This document shows positions 22,621-34,329 of a stretch of 64,000 nt of DNA, one piece after another. A program made the position numbers and the translations under genes. Source of the stretch: Sinohyriopsis cumingii (Eukaryota; Mollusca; Bivalvia; Unionida; Unionidae); assembly GCA_028554795.2 (NCBI GenBank), contig CM068825.1, positions 96,093,451-96,157,450 of the forward strand, in the 5' to 3' direction. Within the stretch, counting starts at the first letter, position 1, and each line of letters opens with the position of its first letter. Under the pieces are notes generated by a model. That model had not been told where the DNA came from. It made no database searches and was given only the letters and a program-made list of their open reading frames with translations.

Positions 22621-23202
22621 ATGGAAGTGTCTCAATTGTTTAATAATTTAAGGAATGTTTACTTTTGGATGGTGGATGGGGAATATGGAGTTGAAAGGAT
22701 TGAAAGAGATTGGAGGTTAAGAACAAGTCTGCACTACGTGAATGAACTAAAATTAGGCTGGGAGATGATAGAGGGATCAATTGAAGAAGAAGTGAAGAGA
22801 TCGAGAGGGCTGATAAATCCTCCTTATGTCAGAGTGGGGACAATAAAAGAGGCCATGGAGAAGGTACAAGAAGTAAGAAGGTTTTTGGAAGAGATAGAAC
22901 AAAGGTCAGAGTGGCCCTTTGTCAAAAGGAGTGTTGAACAACTGAAAAAAGGGGAAGAAAAGATGAGAAAGGTGATAGATGAAGAAGTGCAGAAAATCAA
23001 GGACAGGTGGGCAAAAGATAGGAAAGAAGAAGAAAATAGAAAGAAAAAGGAAGAACTAGAGAAACTGAACGCTAACTGGATGAAAATCCAACAGAAGTTC
23101 CGAGCCATGGGTCAACCGGACTGGATACCGGAAAATGAAAAGAGAAAGAAGAAGGGAATTTTGGCAAAGATAAGGGGATGGATAAAGATGTTAAGGAGTT
23201 AG
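22621..23202 (+). CDS. Coiled-coil protein in the rightmost slot of Polinton A, 193 aa
   Basis: An open frame with an N-terminal helical part (MEVSQLFNNLRNVYFW), a central Glu/Lys coiled coil (about 75-150) and a basic C-terminus (ILAKIRGWIKMLRS) that could form an amphipathic helix. It occupies the place held in copy B by a protein I cannot align with it (57491-57877), although both have a coiled coil, a basic Trp-containing tail, the same upstream module and the same stem-loop downstream. Function unknown. Confidence 0.65.
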   Translation: MEVSQLFNNLRNVYFWMVDGEYGVERIERDWRLRTSLHYVNELKLGWEMIEGSIEEEVKRSRGLINPPYVRVGTIKEAMEKVQEVRRFLEEIEQRSEWPFVKRSVEQLKKGEEKMRKVIDEEVQKIKDRWAKDRKEEENRKKKEELEKLNANWMKIQQKFRAMGQPDWIPENEKRKKKGILAKIRGWIKMLRS

Positions 23203-23215
23203 AAGAAGAAGAAAA

Positions 23216-23262
23216 CCAAAGGCCCTTTTCAGGGCCACCCACGTCTCTCGAAAAGAGATAGA
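23216..23262 (+). terminator. Histone-type 3' stem-loop with U7-like element (A, right end)
   Basis: CCAAA, GGCCCTTTTCAGGGCC (23221-23236), ACCCA, then CTCTCGAAAAGAGATAG. About 15-20 bases after the stop of the rightmost gene. Confidence 0.8.
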
Positions 23263-23533
23263 CTTTCAATTGCCTACCCCATTTTTTTATATTTTTTTAT
23301 TTTAAAAAAATCCCATGTTAAATTCCCCTTGTCCCTAAAATTGCTTTTTTCTCCCATGTTCAATTTCCCTTGTCCCTAGACAAGTCCAAAATCTATTCCC
23401 ATGTTAATTCCCATTGTCGCTAAAGTGGCCCAGGGGTTTTCGTAATGTTAAATTTCCCATTGTCGCCAAAGTGGCCCAGGGGGTGTTTTTAATACTAATT
23501 CCCATTGTCGCTAAAGTGACCCCTTTCACTACT
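23216..23533 (-). repeat. Right terminal inverted repeat of Polinton A
   Basis: Reverse complement of 3713-4040 with several differences. Ends TTTCACTACT at 23533. The inner end carries a histone-type stem-loop that serves the gene ending at 23202. Confidence 0.93.
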
Positions 23534-23539
23534 TTCCTC
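23534..23539. repeat. Target-site duplication of Polinton A, right (TTCCTC)
   Basis: Identical to 3707-3712. Confidence 0.9.
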
Positions 23540-23630
23540 CACCATTAATACTGGCCGCCATGCATAGCCTATCGTGTGCTGAAAATGGCGTTAAACCCCA
23601 CAACAACAACAACAACAACAGCATTTGAAG
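23540..23630 (+). mobile_element. tRNA-derived SINE, 3' part
   Basis: Continues the SINE cut at 3712: CACCATTAATACTGGCCGCC and GGCGTTAAACCCC, then an (ACA)n tail at about 23600-23620. ACAGCATTTGAAG at 23618-23630 is the candidate second copy of the SINE target duplication. Confidence 0.75.
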
Positions 23631-25994
23631 AAGAAAAAAAGAAATTGCAGAAACTATGATTATGCACATCAATAACTTAAAAACATTGACTTTTTATTCC
23701 CACATAAAAGTGAACAGTATATCGAGTTATTGTCCTTCTGTCCTTGTGGGTCCAGTTTTAAGTCCGTGTGGGTCTATTTATTTGTACTCTCTGTGTATGT
23801 TGTAGCTCTTTATATTTCTTCACATCTATTGAGACCACAATTAAAGTGCGGTTACATATTGGAATGTAGATGCAATGTACATCTACACTAGATCACACAC
23901 ACACACACACACGGTCACAGCCACCCCTTTTCAACGGTTTTTCAACTTCGCATAAAATAGTTTCCATGTTTCTATTTCAAAACTTTTTCTTATTTCTAAT
24001 ACATTTAAAGAGTTGAATCACCTTTGAATAAATGTGTATCCCTCACTAAAATTGTCAACTTCCATTTACTTTACTGAATGTATTCAGCATTACTTCAAAA
24101 TTCTTGAATATGCCACTGAAGCAGGGATGTTTTTGAGTTCATTCTCACTAATTACTCTGCCACTAATCACGATTTAATAATGCACTGATATACACATATT
24201 TCTTGCAATTTTCTCCAGTTTAAATTTGTAGTGTTAGCTCCCAATTTTAAGATTGCTCCAGACGTACAATGTTATTGGAGATTACAAGACCTAAACCCAA
24301 ATTTTGTAGAAGAAAGGTAAAATTTACGTACCACTTCTACACCGTGCCAGAATTTCAATAGTACAGCTTTGATGAATATCCACTTAATATTCATACACGT
24401 ACTGATTATGTGAAGACGCTATTTAACTCTTATTTATCTAATAGAAGTTACATGTAACGTAGATTTGCTTCTATATCCGCGATAGAACAAGTAAAGAGAA
24501 ATTATCAGGCTATGTGTTGGGATTAATTTAGTCCGGTTATTTCCCTTTCACAATCGTACACTTTTGCACCAGTTGCGTGCGCATGTATGGAAAATTGTCT
24601 TGTAACATGGAATGATTGCAAGGACAAATGGGGAACGACATTTTGTTGATTTAATGTATTAAAACACTCCATCATACGTCATGTTTGCAAAGTTTCGGCC
24701 AAACATTTATCTTTTAAAAGGATTCCTTTCCTGATCTGACTTAAGCATTTTTTTAGATGGAAGATGAAAGGCTGTTTTTAACTTTCTCATTTGTTTTACC
24801 ATAACAGTCGTTAGGTAATAAATACGCATGGAACATTACTGATCGCCCACACACACAAATATCCTTTAATATGGTTTATAACTATGAGAAGAAAAAAAAT
24901 ACAAATAAAAGGTTAGTGGAATCATAACGTCAAAAATAGAGGTTAATTCATGAAAAATGTAAAATGGCATTAAGGTTGTCGTGATAACAGTCAAGATTTG
25001 CACACATAATTGTTTAACGACACGGAGCCATGTTAGAAGAAAATCATAACTAGGAAAATCAGAGGATCTGGTTCAGTGAAAGTTCAGTTAGATTAAACTA
25101 TCCAAATAGAAAACTGCTAACTTGGAAGTAGAAAGAATTCATTTCAGAGAATTTTACCAGAGCTAAAACAAAACCTGTGAACATAGTGTTTACAGTGAAA
25201 GTTGATGATATTCTTGAAATTTATACATATTTTAAAGACCAAATTTGGATGGAAGATAAGTTAAGGTGTACAACGGACATACAGAAAATTAAAACACTGC
25301 AGAAACTAAGGAAGATACACAAAGCTGTCCTATTTAAACAGCAACTTTGGCTGAAATCACGCATACAATTTAATACAAGTTTGAAACAAATGGCACCAAC
25401 TGAATTTGAGAAAAATGTCTTCAAATTGCTGGATTTTACAAACATTTAGAACCTTCCTGCAAAAGGGCAACAATTAAAACATGTATAGATTGAAAACAGA
25501 TTATAAAATGCTCCAAATGACCTATCATTCATCAGGAGAATACTTATTAATGATGACGTGATGCTTGTTGTGGTAATATACGGTACTAATATTCTGTTGC
25601 TGCAAATGGTCTGACAGTTACAGGTCACCTAAGGTCAGCTCCAGGCTCTCACTCAGTTGTAGCTCTATATGTCTTATGATAACAATAGCGTAAGAAACTA
25701 GCGTGGATGTGTTCTCACTGTTTCAGTCACTTGTAATCTAGCCATTAAAGTAGTTAGACCAAACCATGTTTTGTGTTATTTAACAAAACATAACATCTGT
25801 CCGAATGAAAAGCAAACAAGCAAACAAAAATGTCCAGTTAATCAAACTGATCTATGCTAATTTTACATTATTAAAATGGATATGTATGAATACTATTTCA
25901 ACAACCACAAAATATTTTGGCACAAAGAAAACTTTGCTTTGTACCGATGCATATCTGTGCAATAATGTTGAGACTGAAATGGTTTATAACGACA

Positions 25995-26070
25995 TGATAT
26001 CAAGCTCTACGACATGAAGTATGATTACAAGCTCTACGACATGAACGATGATATCAAGCTCTACGGCATT
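25995..26070. repeat. Short tandem repeat, about 33-bp unit
   Basis: The phrase CAAGCTCTACG(A/G)CAT recurs three times with GATATCAAG or GATTACAAG before it. Confidence 0.6.
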
Positions 26071-26929
26071 AGTGACTGTCTCAAGGACAACATTTATGAC
26101 ATCTCGAAAGCAAACAATATAAACTATTCGGCACATCCATTAACAACGGTTTATGGGTTACTGGCGATAATGTATTCATCTAGGAGTAACAACGACACAA
26201 AGCAGGTTTGCTAAGAAATACAAATGCGTGATTTAAGAGAATCTGAAATTCGAGATGGAAGAGATTTCTTATTCAATCACAAGAAAAATTACACAATTGA
26301 AAACATTACTTAGATTGAAGAAACACGAGATTTATAACATTGTCCACGGACACCTAAGGACCTTGTATTGAAAAGGAAATTTGAGTTTCATTTAGAAGTT
26401 TGTTTTTTTTAATTTATTTTCAGGTATTTACAATCTCTTTCGTGCTTCTTCTATGCTATGATTCTTTTCAGTGAAAACTGAGTTGTTTTGCTTCTTGTGG
26501 TATTTTCTCCTGCTTCTTAGGTGTTAGGTATTTAACGTTGCTTGAACTCCCGAAATTACATTACGTACAAAAACCCGTAAGTAATATACATTCTAATATC
26601 CATCACAAGTACAATGAAAAAAAACCATATTTTAATTCGTTATTAGAATGTTGATATCAATCATCCATTATTGTCTGCCTTGATTTTTTAAGTTTGACCA
26701 AATCATTTAAACCATGTCTACCATCATCACTGGGAGTTAACTCGTATAGCGAACAAACGTCGTCCCGGTTGTTTAAGAACTGTGTGCTGTCAATCTTTCA
26801 TTTCAGCTGGAAATTGTTTTTAATCTCTATTGAATTCTTAATTTGTATCTTGTACTGTTCAATTTGACTTGATATATCTAACTATTTCCTTACATATTTC
26901 ACCTGGAACAATTTGAACAGAAGCTACTG

Positions 26930-27110
26930 ATTGTAAGTGGCAAGCTGTTGGACAGCTTTTGGCCGTAAATGACATAGTGTTTCATAGCCACGGGCTGTAA
27001 ATGACAGGCTGTTATATAGGTGCTGGTTGTAGATGACAGGCTGTTAGCTGCTGGTTGTAAATGACAGACTGTTAAATAGCTGCGGGCTGTAAATGACACG
27101 CTGTTAGATA
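26930..27110. repeat. Minisatellite, about 30-35-bp degenerate unit
   Basis: GTAAATGACA(G)GCTGTTA, with TAGCTGC(T/G)GG between, recurs about five or six times with variation. Confidence 0.7.
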
Positions 27111-28789
27111 TTTCTCCTACAGTTATAACTGCTGCTACATCCGTTCCCGTACAAAAGCTTTGAAATTTATTGCGTTGAATTTAGTAAGAATTTTTAATAC
27201 TTTTCCTGGTCTTTAAGCCCGAAACTTTTGGAATGTTTTGTAGGCTTCCTTAATATTGTTCAAACTTAAAAACATTTTCTTATTCCAGTTAGCATTGTTG
27301 TTTTCGTACAAAGGAAAATCAGATAGTTTGATTCCGTTTTACTAAATAAACAGTAGGTTTTCTTGTTTATCTCTAATATTATATAATTTGTTTTACAAAC
27401 TTATGCTATTTTTAAGATACAAACTGAAAAAGTATATACTCCGTTTTTTGTGCGACATGACTGACATAATGTTACAAATATACTGTGTGCAATCTGTATT
27501 TAAAAAAGTGGATGGAGTATAATTAAATCCAACAACTGTTAAGCAGTGTCTCTATTGAAGACTCAGGTTTGAAAGTATTCAACAATTTATTATCTTCGCT
27601 GACATGATGAACACTTCCAGGTCCTAATATTATATCTTTAAAGGTTTGTAACTTCATTTTTTATATATAATTAATTCAGTACTATCAGGATAATCCTGAC
27701 TCTGCACAATACGTAAATTATAAGCAACATATCCCTTGGGATTATACTATTTTTCTGATTAAAGAGATTATTTATGTTGTTATTGCAAAAGCTACGTTGC
27801 TTTCCATGGATTATTGTAATTTTCTTTAATGAAGTATGTAGCGAGGTTAAGAAGTTTCGTAGCCAGATATTAAAAATTATAGGTACATAAGTTTATTATA
27901 AGTGTTCGTCTACCGCCCTCCCACAGCAGCTTGTACCCTCAACCACCCACGCACCAATTTTAGAAATGAAACGCCTCAGTGACACTGAAAAAAAAATGCG
28001 CAAAACGTAGTTCTATTTCTGTACCATTCTCGTATTGTTAATGTTTCATCGCATAATAAATACAACTAAATTGTCTATAGTCTATATCAGATAGAAAGAA
28101 CATGTGGATAAAGATTCTTGGATTAGAAAAGAAAATAAAAACCAATTTTCTAAACATTATTTTGTTAAATTTGCCCCGCTCACTCAAACGTCAGGACCAA
28201 AAAAAAAAGTCAATGAAATTTTGTGCTGTATATGATTTGGGCTTGTCCCTTCCTCTTAATTTACACACATCAAATATTAAATATGAACATATTTACATGA
28301 CTGATAACGTTGGGGAGCCAACTTCACAAGTTCCGTTGTTTTGTTTTTTTAACCGATCACTTCTGTTTATGCATTATGGGATTGCCACCTACAAGAAAGA
28401 TTTACTTACCTCCGAAATTGAAGAGCTTTAGAACGTGAGTAACTACGCTTTTCCGAAAATGAAGATTTTTACAACAGAAGTAGTGCAAGAAGCATTCACA
28501 ATTTTAGGGTTTGTAAAAACAAAAATTAACACACTTTTTTGGGGTGGGTGGGTGGGAAGAATTGTGCTTAGCTTAAAATTACTTCCAAGAGCTGTATTAG
28601 ATTAAGTTCACTAGGTCATTAAAATTAACAAAGAAATTGGGCCACGTGTTTCGAACTAATTTGTTTCTCTTCACATACAGACGTAACTTTAGACTTAGTC
28701 GGCGTAGGGATAATATCCAAAATTAGATAGTAAAGCAGAATCGCCTATTTAGCAACAATGGCGCAGAGTCAGGCTAGACTTATAATGAT

Positions 28790-30010
28790 CTAATGCAGTG
28801 TCAGCTTGCATTTATGCAAATTAAATTTCTGTGCGAACGAAAACATATAGGCAGCTTGTTCACAAAACCACATTCAATTTTGTCAGCGGTTCTTGAGAAA
28901 TAATTTTCAAAACAAGCTGCTAGGTGTTGTAAGGGAAGTCCAAGACGGCGTTGATGAAGAAAACACGCACAATATTGTCCCGACACTATCGAATCTGATC
29001 CTTGTAACCTCACATTATTGAATTAAGTGGGTACACCATTTCTTCCCATAAAGTCGATGATGTCTTCATCCAGAGGAGGCAATTCATAGAATCAAAAGAT
29101 TCCACACTGTACCTGATGGGAACGCAGACGGGTGCCCAATAGGTTCCTGGGCGATGACTGTCGTCTGTGTTGAAGCCATAGGCTTCAACGTCTTTAGGTT
29201 TTCGCTGAGGAAGGTCGTCTTTAGCGCATACCAATAGATTCCATGAAGCTGTCAGAAGGTTATGAAGTTCTCATGTATTCTATTAATTCCTTTTTCAGGT
29301 AACGATACGTCGCAATTGACACTTGAACTTTTCCTTGAAAATGCCTGTTAAGTACGTCGATGAACGAGGAGTCTCTATGTTCTTTTGCAAGAGAGCTTCG
29401 ATGCGTTTCGTTTCCAAAGAAGTTAATAATCGTAGGAAAATGGTCGCTCAACTCTTTATACCTCTCTTTCAAGGTCTTCTCTCTGAAACGAGAGCCTATG
29501 AGTTTTCGGGATACTCTTTCAGCTTGTCTTGTTGATTCATCATCAGACATCTGTAGTTTTGTTTGTCACTGAGATGATCAATTTGACAACAATGGCAATG
29601 TTCTCTTGTCAGGATTGTTTTTCTTTCAGCCAAAGTGATATGCAAAACAGGACACTTAGTACTGTTCTTATTCAAACCAACATGATACCGTGACTGCATT
29701 TTTATCCTTGTCTTCTTCAATTGTGTGCCGTGACTATTGTTGTTCAGAAAAAAAAACACCTTCTTCGCCTATCCTCATAGGTATGTGTTTTATATAAGTC
29801 GATTACCACTTCTCTCACAACCTTAATTTCCAAAGTATTGTAGAATTCTGCATACAAGATGACGTTCGCTGTGATGTTCCACACAAGCTGGCCTAATTTT
29901 ATCGGGTGGAAGTTCCCTTCGTCGCTGCCAGGTCATGATTGAAATTGAAGCCACGCAAAGAATATCCTCCTGCATAATCGTCGTGTGAAATGTCTTGGGT
30001 ACTGCCGGTC
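28790..30010 (-). mobile_element. Old Polinton fragment D (capsid end, Cys-rich gene, protease), heavily broken
   Basis: Read on the minus strand, the order is the tail of a major capsid gene (near 30010-29800), a relative of the Cys-rich gene (about 29760-29260) and an adenain-like protease relative (about 29240-28800). All three match copies A and B in order, but with much divergence and many breaks. No inverted repeats are visible. It is clearly older than A and lies in the opposite orientation. Confidence 0.8.
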
Positions 30011-31062
30011 ACTAATGTGGCGTGAAAAATAGACTAGTAACAATTTCGATCCGAATTATAACTTCTAACTAGCAAGCCAAAATTTAGTCTCGCCTAGGAG
30101 GATTGCTGAGTAATATAGTAGGGTAACTCTGAGGAAGCCAGTCGTAATTTGGTGGTAAAACATACAGAGGAGATTCTAAGGAAAGACAAAACTTCGTAAA
30201 GGTCAGTCAGTTATTTGCTCAATTTTTGCAGAATATTACGGCATTGTAATTGTAATTATGTGTAGTGTGTATACTTAATTACTATGATCGTTTAGTACGT
30301 ATAATTACCTTTTGTTGTATTTAATTTACATGCGTATTTGAGAAATGAGTTTGAATATTATGTAGAGAATTATGTAGATTGTTAGCTGTGGAGTAAACTA
30401 GTGCATTTATTCATGTACATGTTAGAATTTGCACATGCTTGAATTGTGAATTTTGAAAATGGTTGAAGTGTGTACGATTAGTTAATATGGATGTATGGAT
30501 ATATCAGATCATGGATATTTTAATGTTTGTGTACTTTGCATGAGTTGTAATGCAAAGAAATGCGTCGGATTGATGTGATATCGGTTAGTATAATGGGGTT
30601 AGGAATATGTACTGATGTGACGCAATTTATTGATATTTGTATGAGAAGTAATTGATACCTTGCTTTTATTACGACGTTTTTTTTTACCACACAAGAACAT
30701 GTGATTATTTCGATGCGAATGAATACGTGACCGAATAAATTTGATAGCCATTATCTGATGATAGGTTGGGGGAAGTGTGAAATGCGAGGGCTAAGGAAAA
30801 TATTGTGTGTTTTCACAGGAAGATTTTTGGGGGACAGAACTTCCGGTTCAGTTTAGTCCCGAGTCTCTAAGAGGGAAGACGGAAGTGAGGCTAGCAGAGC
30901 AGTCGGAGTCGACAAGTCTAGTCGTTGGAGGGAGTCGAGGAGGAGGAGGAAAAGGAGTCGAGAAGGAGAAAGTGGAGAAAGAGGTGGATTATAGAGAAGT
31001 CGATGAGGAGAAGGAATTGGGAGAATAGGAGAGAAGAATACGAAGATGAGTAGAATACAAAG

Positions 31063-31391
31063 GACAGGTGGAAAGCTATCTCACACTACTAATCAAATGA
31101 TGAAATAGGCTGTCACAGGGTCTAGCAGAAGGAGAGTACTTAGGACATTTGAAGCACTTGACTATTAAATTGTTATTCGTTGAATTTCACTTTTTTGTAT
31201 ATTCAATCATTTAACCGTCGGCATTGCTGACAGGGGGCTCGGAGATTTACATCTATCTTTCACTAATTTTACTTCCAACCAAAATCGATCCTGGGTGTGA
31301 CTTCTATAATAATTTAAATAGAATATTGGGAGCACCCCACCCCAGCCATAACACACCCAACACAGTGGCGGCAAAACAACCCGTCACGTCA
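31063..31391 (+). repeat. LTR sequence of the Gypsy element, first copy
   Basis: Matches 33429-33767 over its length (CAGGTGGAAAGCTATCTCAC at the start, ACGTCA at the end) with visible substitutions, so it is not recent. Confidence 0.75.
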
Positions 31392-32561
31392 CAGTGGCGG
31401 CTTCGCCCGGGATCTGAATTAGACATAAATATTATTTTTGCGACCTAAAGTTGTATTTGTTAGGAGGTATTTGTGAACAGTTGTGAGATATCTTCCATCC
31501 AGTGTATTTGAATTTTTATGATTTTTCGAGTTGTATATGTTATAATTTGATATTTGCATGCTTGGTAGATTTGTGAAGCAAATATCAGGCAGAATATCTT
31601 ATCTGAGCGAGTTTAGTTATTGTCAATAGGTAAGTAATGGGTTAGGAACCTGTAACATCTGTCACTTGTTTAGTAAGTCGTGACAGGGTATCGCTAACTG
31701 TTAGTATAATCAGAAAATGGCTACTGAAAGACAGATGCTTAAAGAGTATCGCGCCATGGACTTGAAAGATCTAGGGTATGAGGGAGATTGCCGAGCAGCG
31801 TTCATAGAAGAGAAAGTCAAAGAATGGAAGGCGAAATGAACAGCCGAAAAAGAGGCCAAGAGAGAGCTAGCCGGGATGGCTGAAAAATCAGACGAAAGAG
31901 AGACACAGAAAGAGCTGGAGCTGGCAAAGATAGCAGTGGACAGAGAGACACAGAAATAGTTGGTGGCAGCGAAGAGAAACAGAGGGAGATGGAGCTGGGC
32001 CAAATAACAGCGACAGCGAAAGAAAGAGAGCGCGCTTATGCTCTCGAAATGGAGAAATTAAGGGTAGAAGCTAGGATCACCGATATGGACGACTCCAGTA
32101 CGAGTTTTGGAGGGAGCGTATGACCGATTATTGACCACCGAATGATACAGATAAGTATACCGCGGTTTAATGACAAAGAAAATTCCACTGACGATTTCCT
32201 TGTGCAATTTGAGCACCTCGCGTGCGCTCATAAAATTTCCGAGCAACATTTGTGATTAACGTCTCAGCCTTTCTGCAAGGTGCAGATCGCGAAGTTTACC
32301 ATAACTTAGCCGAAGAAGAAGCTGGCGACTACAACGCGCTCAAGAAGGCGCTTTTTCGACATTATCGGCTGACCGACGAAACGTGCCATTAACGGTTTCA
32401 GGAGATGGCAACCCATTCTCAATTCCACGCCCGTGTTCAATGGTTATTTGAAAAGTGAATAAAGATGGCAGAAGTCGTCCAATCGTACTACGGGCTACGT
32501 GAGGCTATACTCAAGGAGCATGTCCTGAGTAATCTTCGTCACAAGTTGACAATATCCCTAG

Positions 32562-32562
<1 letters not shown>

Positions 32563-32594
<32 letters not shown>
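32563..32594. repeat. (GA)n microsatellite
   Basis: About 16 uninterrupted GA units within the Gag remnant. Confidence 0.9.
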
Positions 32595-32595
<1 letters not shown>

Positions 32596-33428
32596 ACCGG
32601 ACTCTCGAAGTGATCGGCATCATGGCGGAGAGATATGAGCAGGCACACTCAAAGAACCATTGAGTCGCGCCGTGTGGTTGAGGGAGAGCCGGCTGTCCGT
32701 AACCGTCAGGGCGACGGGAAGGTCGGAGGGGATCTTCATGTAAGGATGCCGACCTTAGATCAGGATAGGCGTCACCCACGAAAACGTGCCTTGCTGGATG
32801 GCGAGAGCCTCCGACGTGCTACAAAGCCCGGGGAATTATGCAAGGGACTGTCCCAAATTCAGGCAGACCCAGATGAATGCCGTCGCTAGAAAGGAGTGAG
32901 AGCAGGAGGCAAGCTGTAAACCAGCAAACATCGTGCCCACAATCGTCAACGGAGAAGATGGCAGCTATTGTACGACACTGGATGAAGAGTTCCCGCCCTT
33001 GTCGACAAGAATTATGTTAAGCCCGAGGACTACACAGGGGAGGTAATTGAGGCGCGCGTGACTCGTTGCCCTGGCTGTCATTGACCTCGATTCACCGTAC
33101 GTAAAGCTGCGTGCTTGGATGGACTATTGCACAACATCATACTGGGATGTCGTTATGTGTTTCCACAACCGAACAACGAACCTGCACACCGACGCCGGTG
33201 AGTGTTGTGGAAAGAAGGTACAAGAGTCGACAGACGAAATCAACGCCGGTGGAAGTTACGTCGACACAGACCAGTAACGTACTTCCGGCCGAATTGAGGA
33301 AGCTTCAGCAGGAAGGCTTTAACTCTAACGCAGTTCCATAAATACGCTGAAGATCGAACGGAAAAAGAAAATCCGAAGGGCGCGCTGAAGTTTGTATACA
33401 AGAAGGGGATCTTGTATCACCACACCAG

Positions 33429-33767
33429 AACAGGTGGAAAGCTATCTCACACTATAATCAAATGATGCAATAGGCTCTCATAAGGTCGAGCAGAAGGAGA
33501 GTACTTGGGACATTTGAAACACTTGATTATTGAATTGTTATAATATTGTTATTCGTTGAATTTCACATTTTTCTATATTCAATCATTTAACCATCGGTAT
33601 TGTTGACTGGGGGCTCGGCGCTTTACATCTATCTTTCACTAATTTAACTTTCTACTAAAATCGAATCTGGATAGGACCTTGATAATAATTTAAATATAAT
33701 ATTGGGAACACCCCACCTCAGTCATTACACACCTATCACAGTGGCGGCATAACAACCCGTTACGTCA
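33429..33767 (+). repeat. LTR sequence of the Gypsy element, second copy
   Basis: Second member of the direct repeat. It is directly followed by the end of a minus-strand SINE. Confidence 0.75.
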
Positions 33768-34024
33768 GTCTGCAGTGTGGCAGATTATAGTTATTTCTAG
33801 CAATGTGGCATCATGCCGCAGACATGAAGCACTATCGCCCATCCAGACACATTATCCTGACACCAGTCCGACCAGTCCTAACCCAAACCTCTTAATTTTG
33901 AGCGCAAGGCGAGGAAGTTGCTAGTACAGTTCTTATTAGTCTTTGGTATTACTCGGTCTGGGTTCGAACCCGTGACTACCGCATCTGAGGCGGATGCTCT
34001 AACCGCTTAGGCCACCGGAGCGGT
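33768..34024 (-). mobile_element. tRNA-derived SINE (minus strand)
   Basis: On the minus strand the head reads GCTCCGGTGGCCTAAGCGG with a B box GGGTTCGAACCC, a tRNA-like structure. The body includes GACTGGTGTCAGGATAATGT and GTCTGCGGCATGATGCC, which recall a central domain known from mollusc SINEs. It differs from the SINE hosting Polinton A. Confidence 0.7.
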
Positions 34025-34029
34025 GCACA

Positions 34030-34230
34030 CCCATTTCAAATATGAACAGTTTTCAGTTTCATAATTGTTGAAAAAATACATTTAATCACCAGAGCAATGA
34101 TAAGTGATGTTTTGCTTCTGACACCATGCTTGGGCTTTTAACAATAAATTACGCTGTCAAGGTTAATCTGATAGGTGCATGTAATCAGTCTACATAACAT
34201 TTCCTTCGTCTCCTAGAATACAAAAACAAA
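34030..34230 (+). repeat. Dispersed repeat, copy 1
   Basis: About 200 bases resemble 60395-60590 in the same orientation. Shared phrases include TTTCAGTTTCATA/TTTTAGTTTCATA, CAGAGCAATG and GCTTCTGACAC. Family unknown. Confidence 0.6.
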
Positions 34231-34329
34231 AGCACACACACGCGTTTGCTTTTGTATATTGTCGCGACATCAGAATCACAATAAAACAAACCTCATCACC
34301 AAAGCAGTTTTCTTCTTGTTTTTAACTGT

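Larger units (their letters stand above)
3713..23533 (+). mobile_element. Polinton/Maverick copy A, 19.8 kb, broken
   Basis: This is a complete-length but broken Polinton (adintovirus-like) element bounded by a 6-bp target duplication and inverted repeats of about 320 bp. It carries the same gene order as copy B: polymerase B, BIR gene, F-box-like genes, ATPase, virion proteins, integrase, capsid proteins and protease, with small genes at both ends. I count roughly twenty breaks spread over most genes. The two inverted repeats differ at several positions and slightly in length, so the copy is older than B, though it is still very similar to B. It is inserted in a SINE, in the same orientation as B and C. 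Confidence 0.95.
23631..28789. other. Intergenic AT-rich host sequence, no gene recognised
   Basis: Short ORFs here (for example 25177-25449, 25805-26214 and 28102-28431) have no family I recognise and no supporting context. A (CA)n tract lies near 23890-23912, a short tandem repeat near 25995-26070 and a minisatellite near 26930-27110. Nothing else is supported. Confidence 0.6.
30015..33767 (+). mobile_element. Decayed Gypsy-type LTR retrotransposon
   Basis: Directly repeated sequence at about 31063-31391 and 33429-33767 represents LTR sequence. A PBS-like TGGCGGCTTCGCCCGGGA follows the first. The interior shows Gag remnants (LKDLGYEGDCRAAF near 31750; HLACAHKI near 32215; KKALFRHYRLTDET near 32345) and traces of protease and a short pre-integrase stretch. 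Most of pol is not visible. Many breaks; old. The 5' limit is uncertain: the first LTR may begin near 30015 or closer to 31063. A (GA)n tract lies near 32563-32594. Confidence 0.7.

Noticed and set aside
25177-25449. 90-residue ORF as a host gene
   Set aside because: Weak helical character only; no family or context.
28102-28431. 109-residue ORF as a host gene
   Set aside because: No recognisable domain, no conserved copy in the window and low-complexity start; coding cannot be supported.
33957-34024. tRNA gene on the minus strand
   Set aside because: The tRNA-like part continues into a SINE body and lacks a clean acceptor stem.
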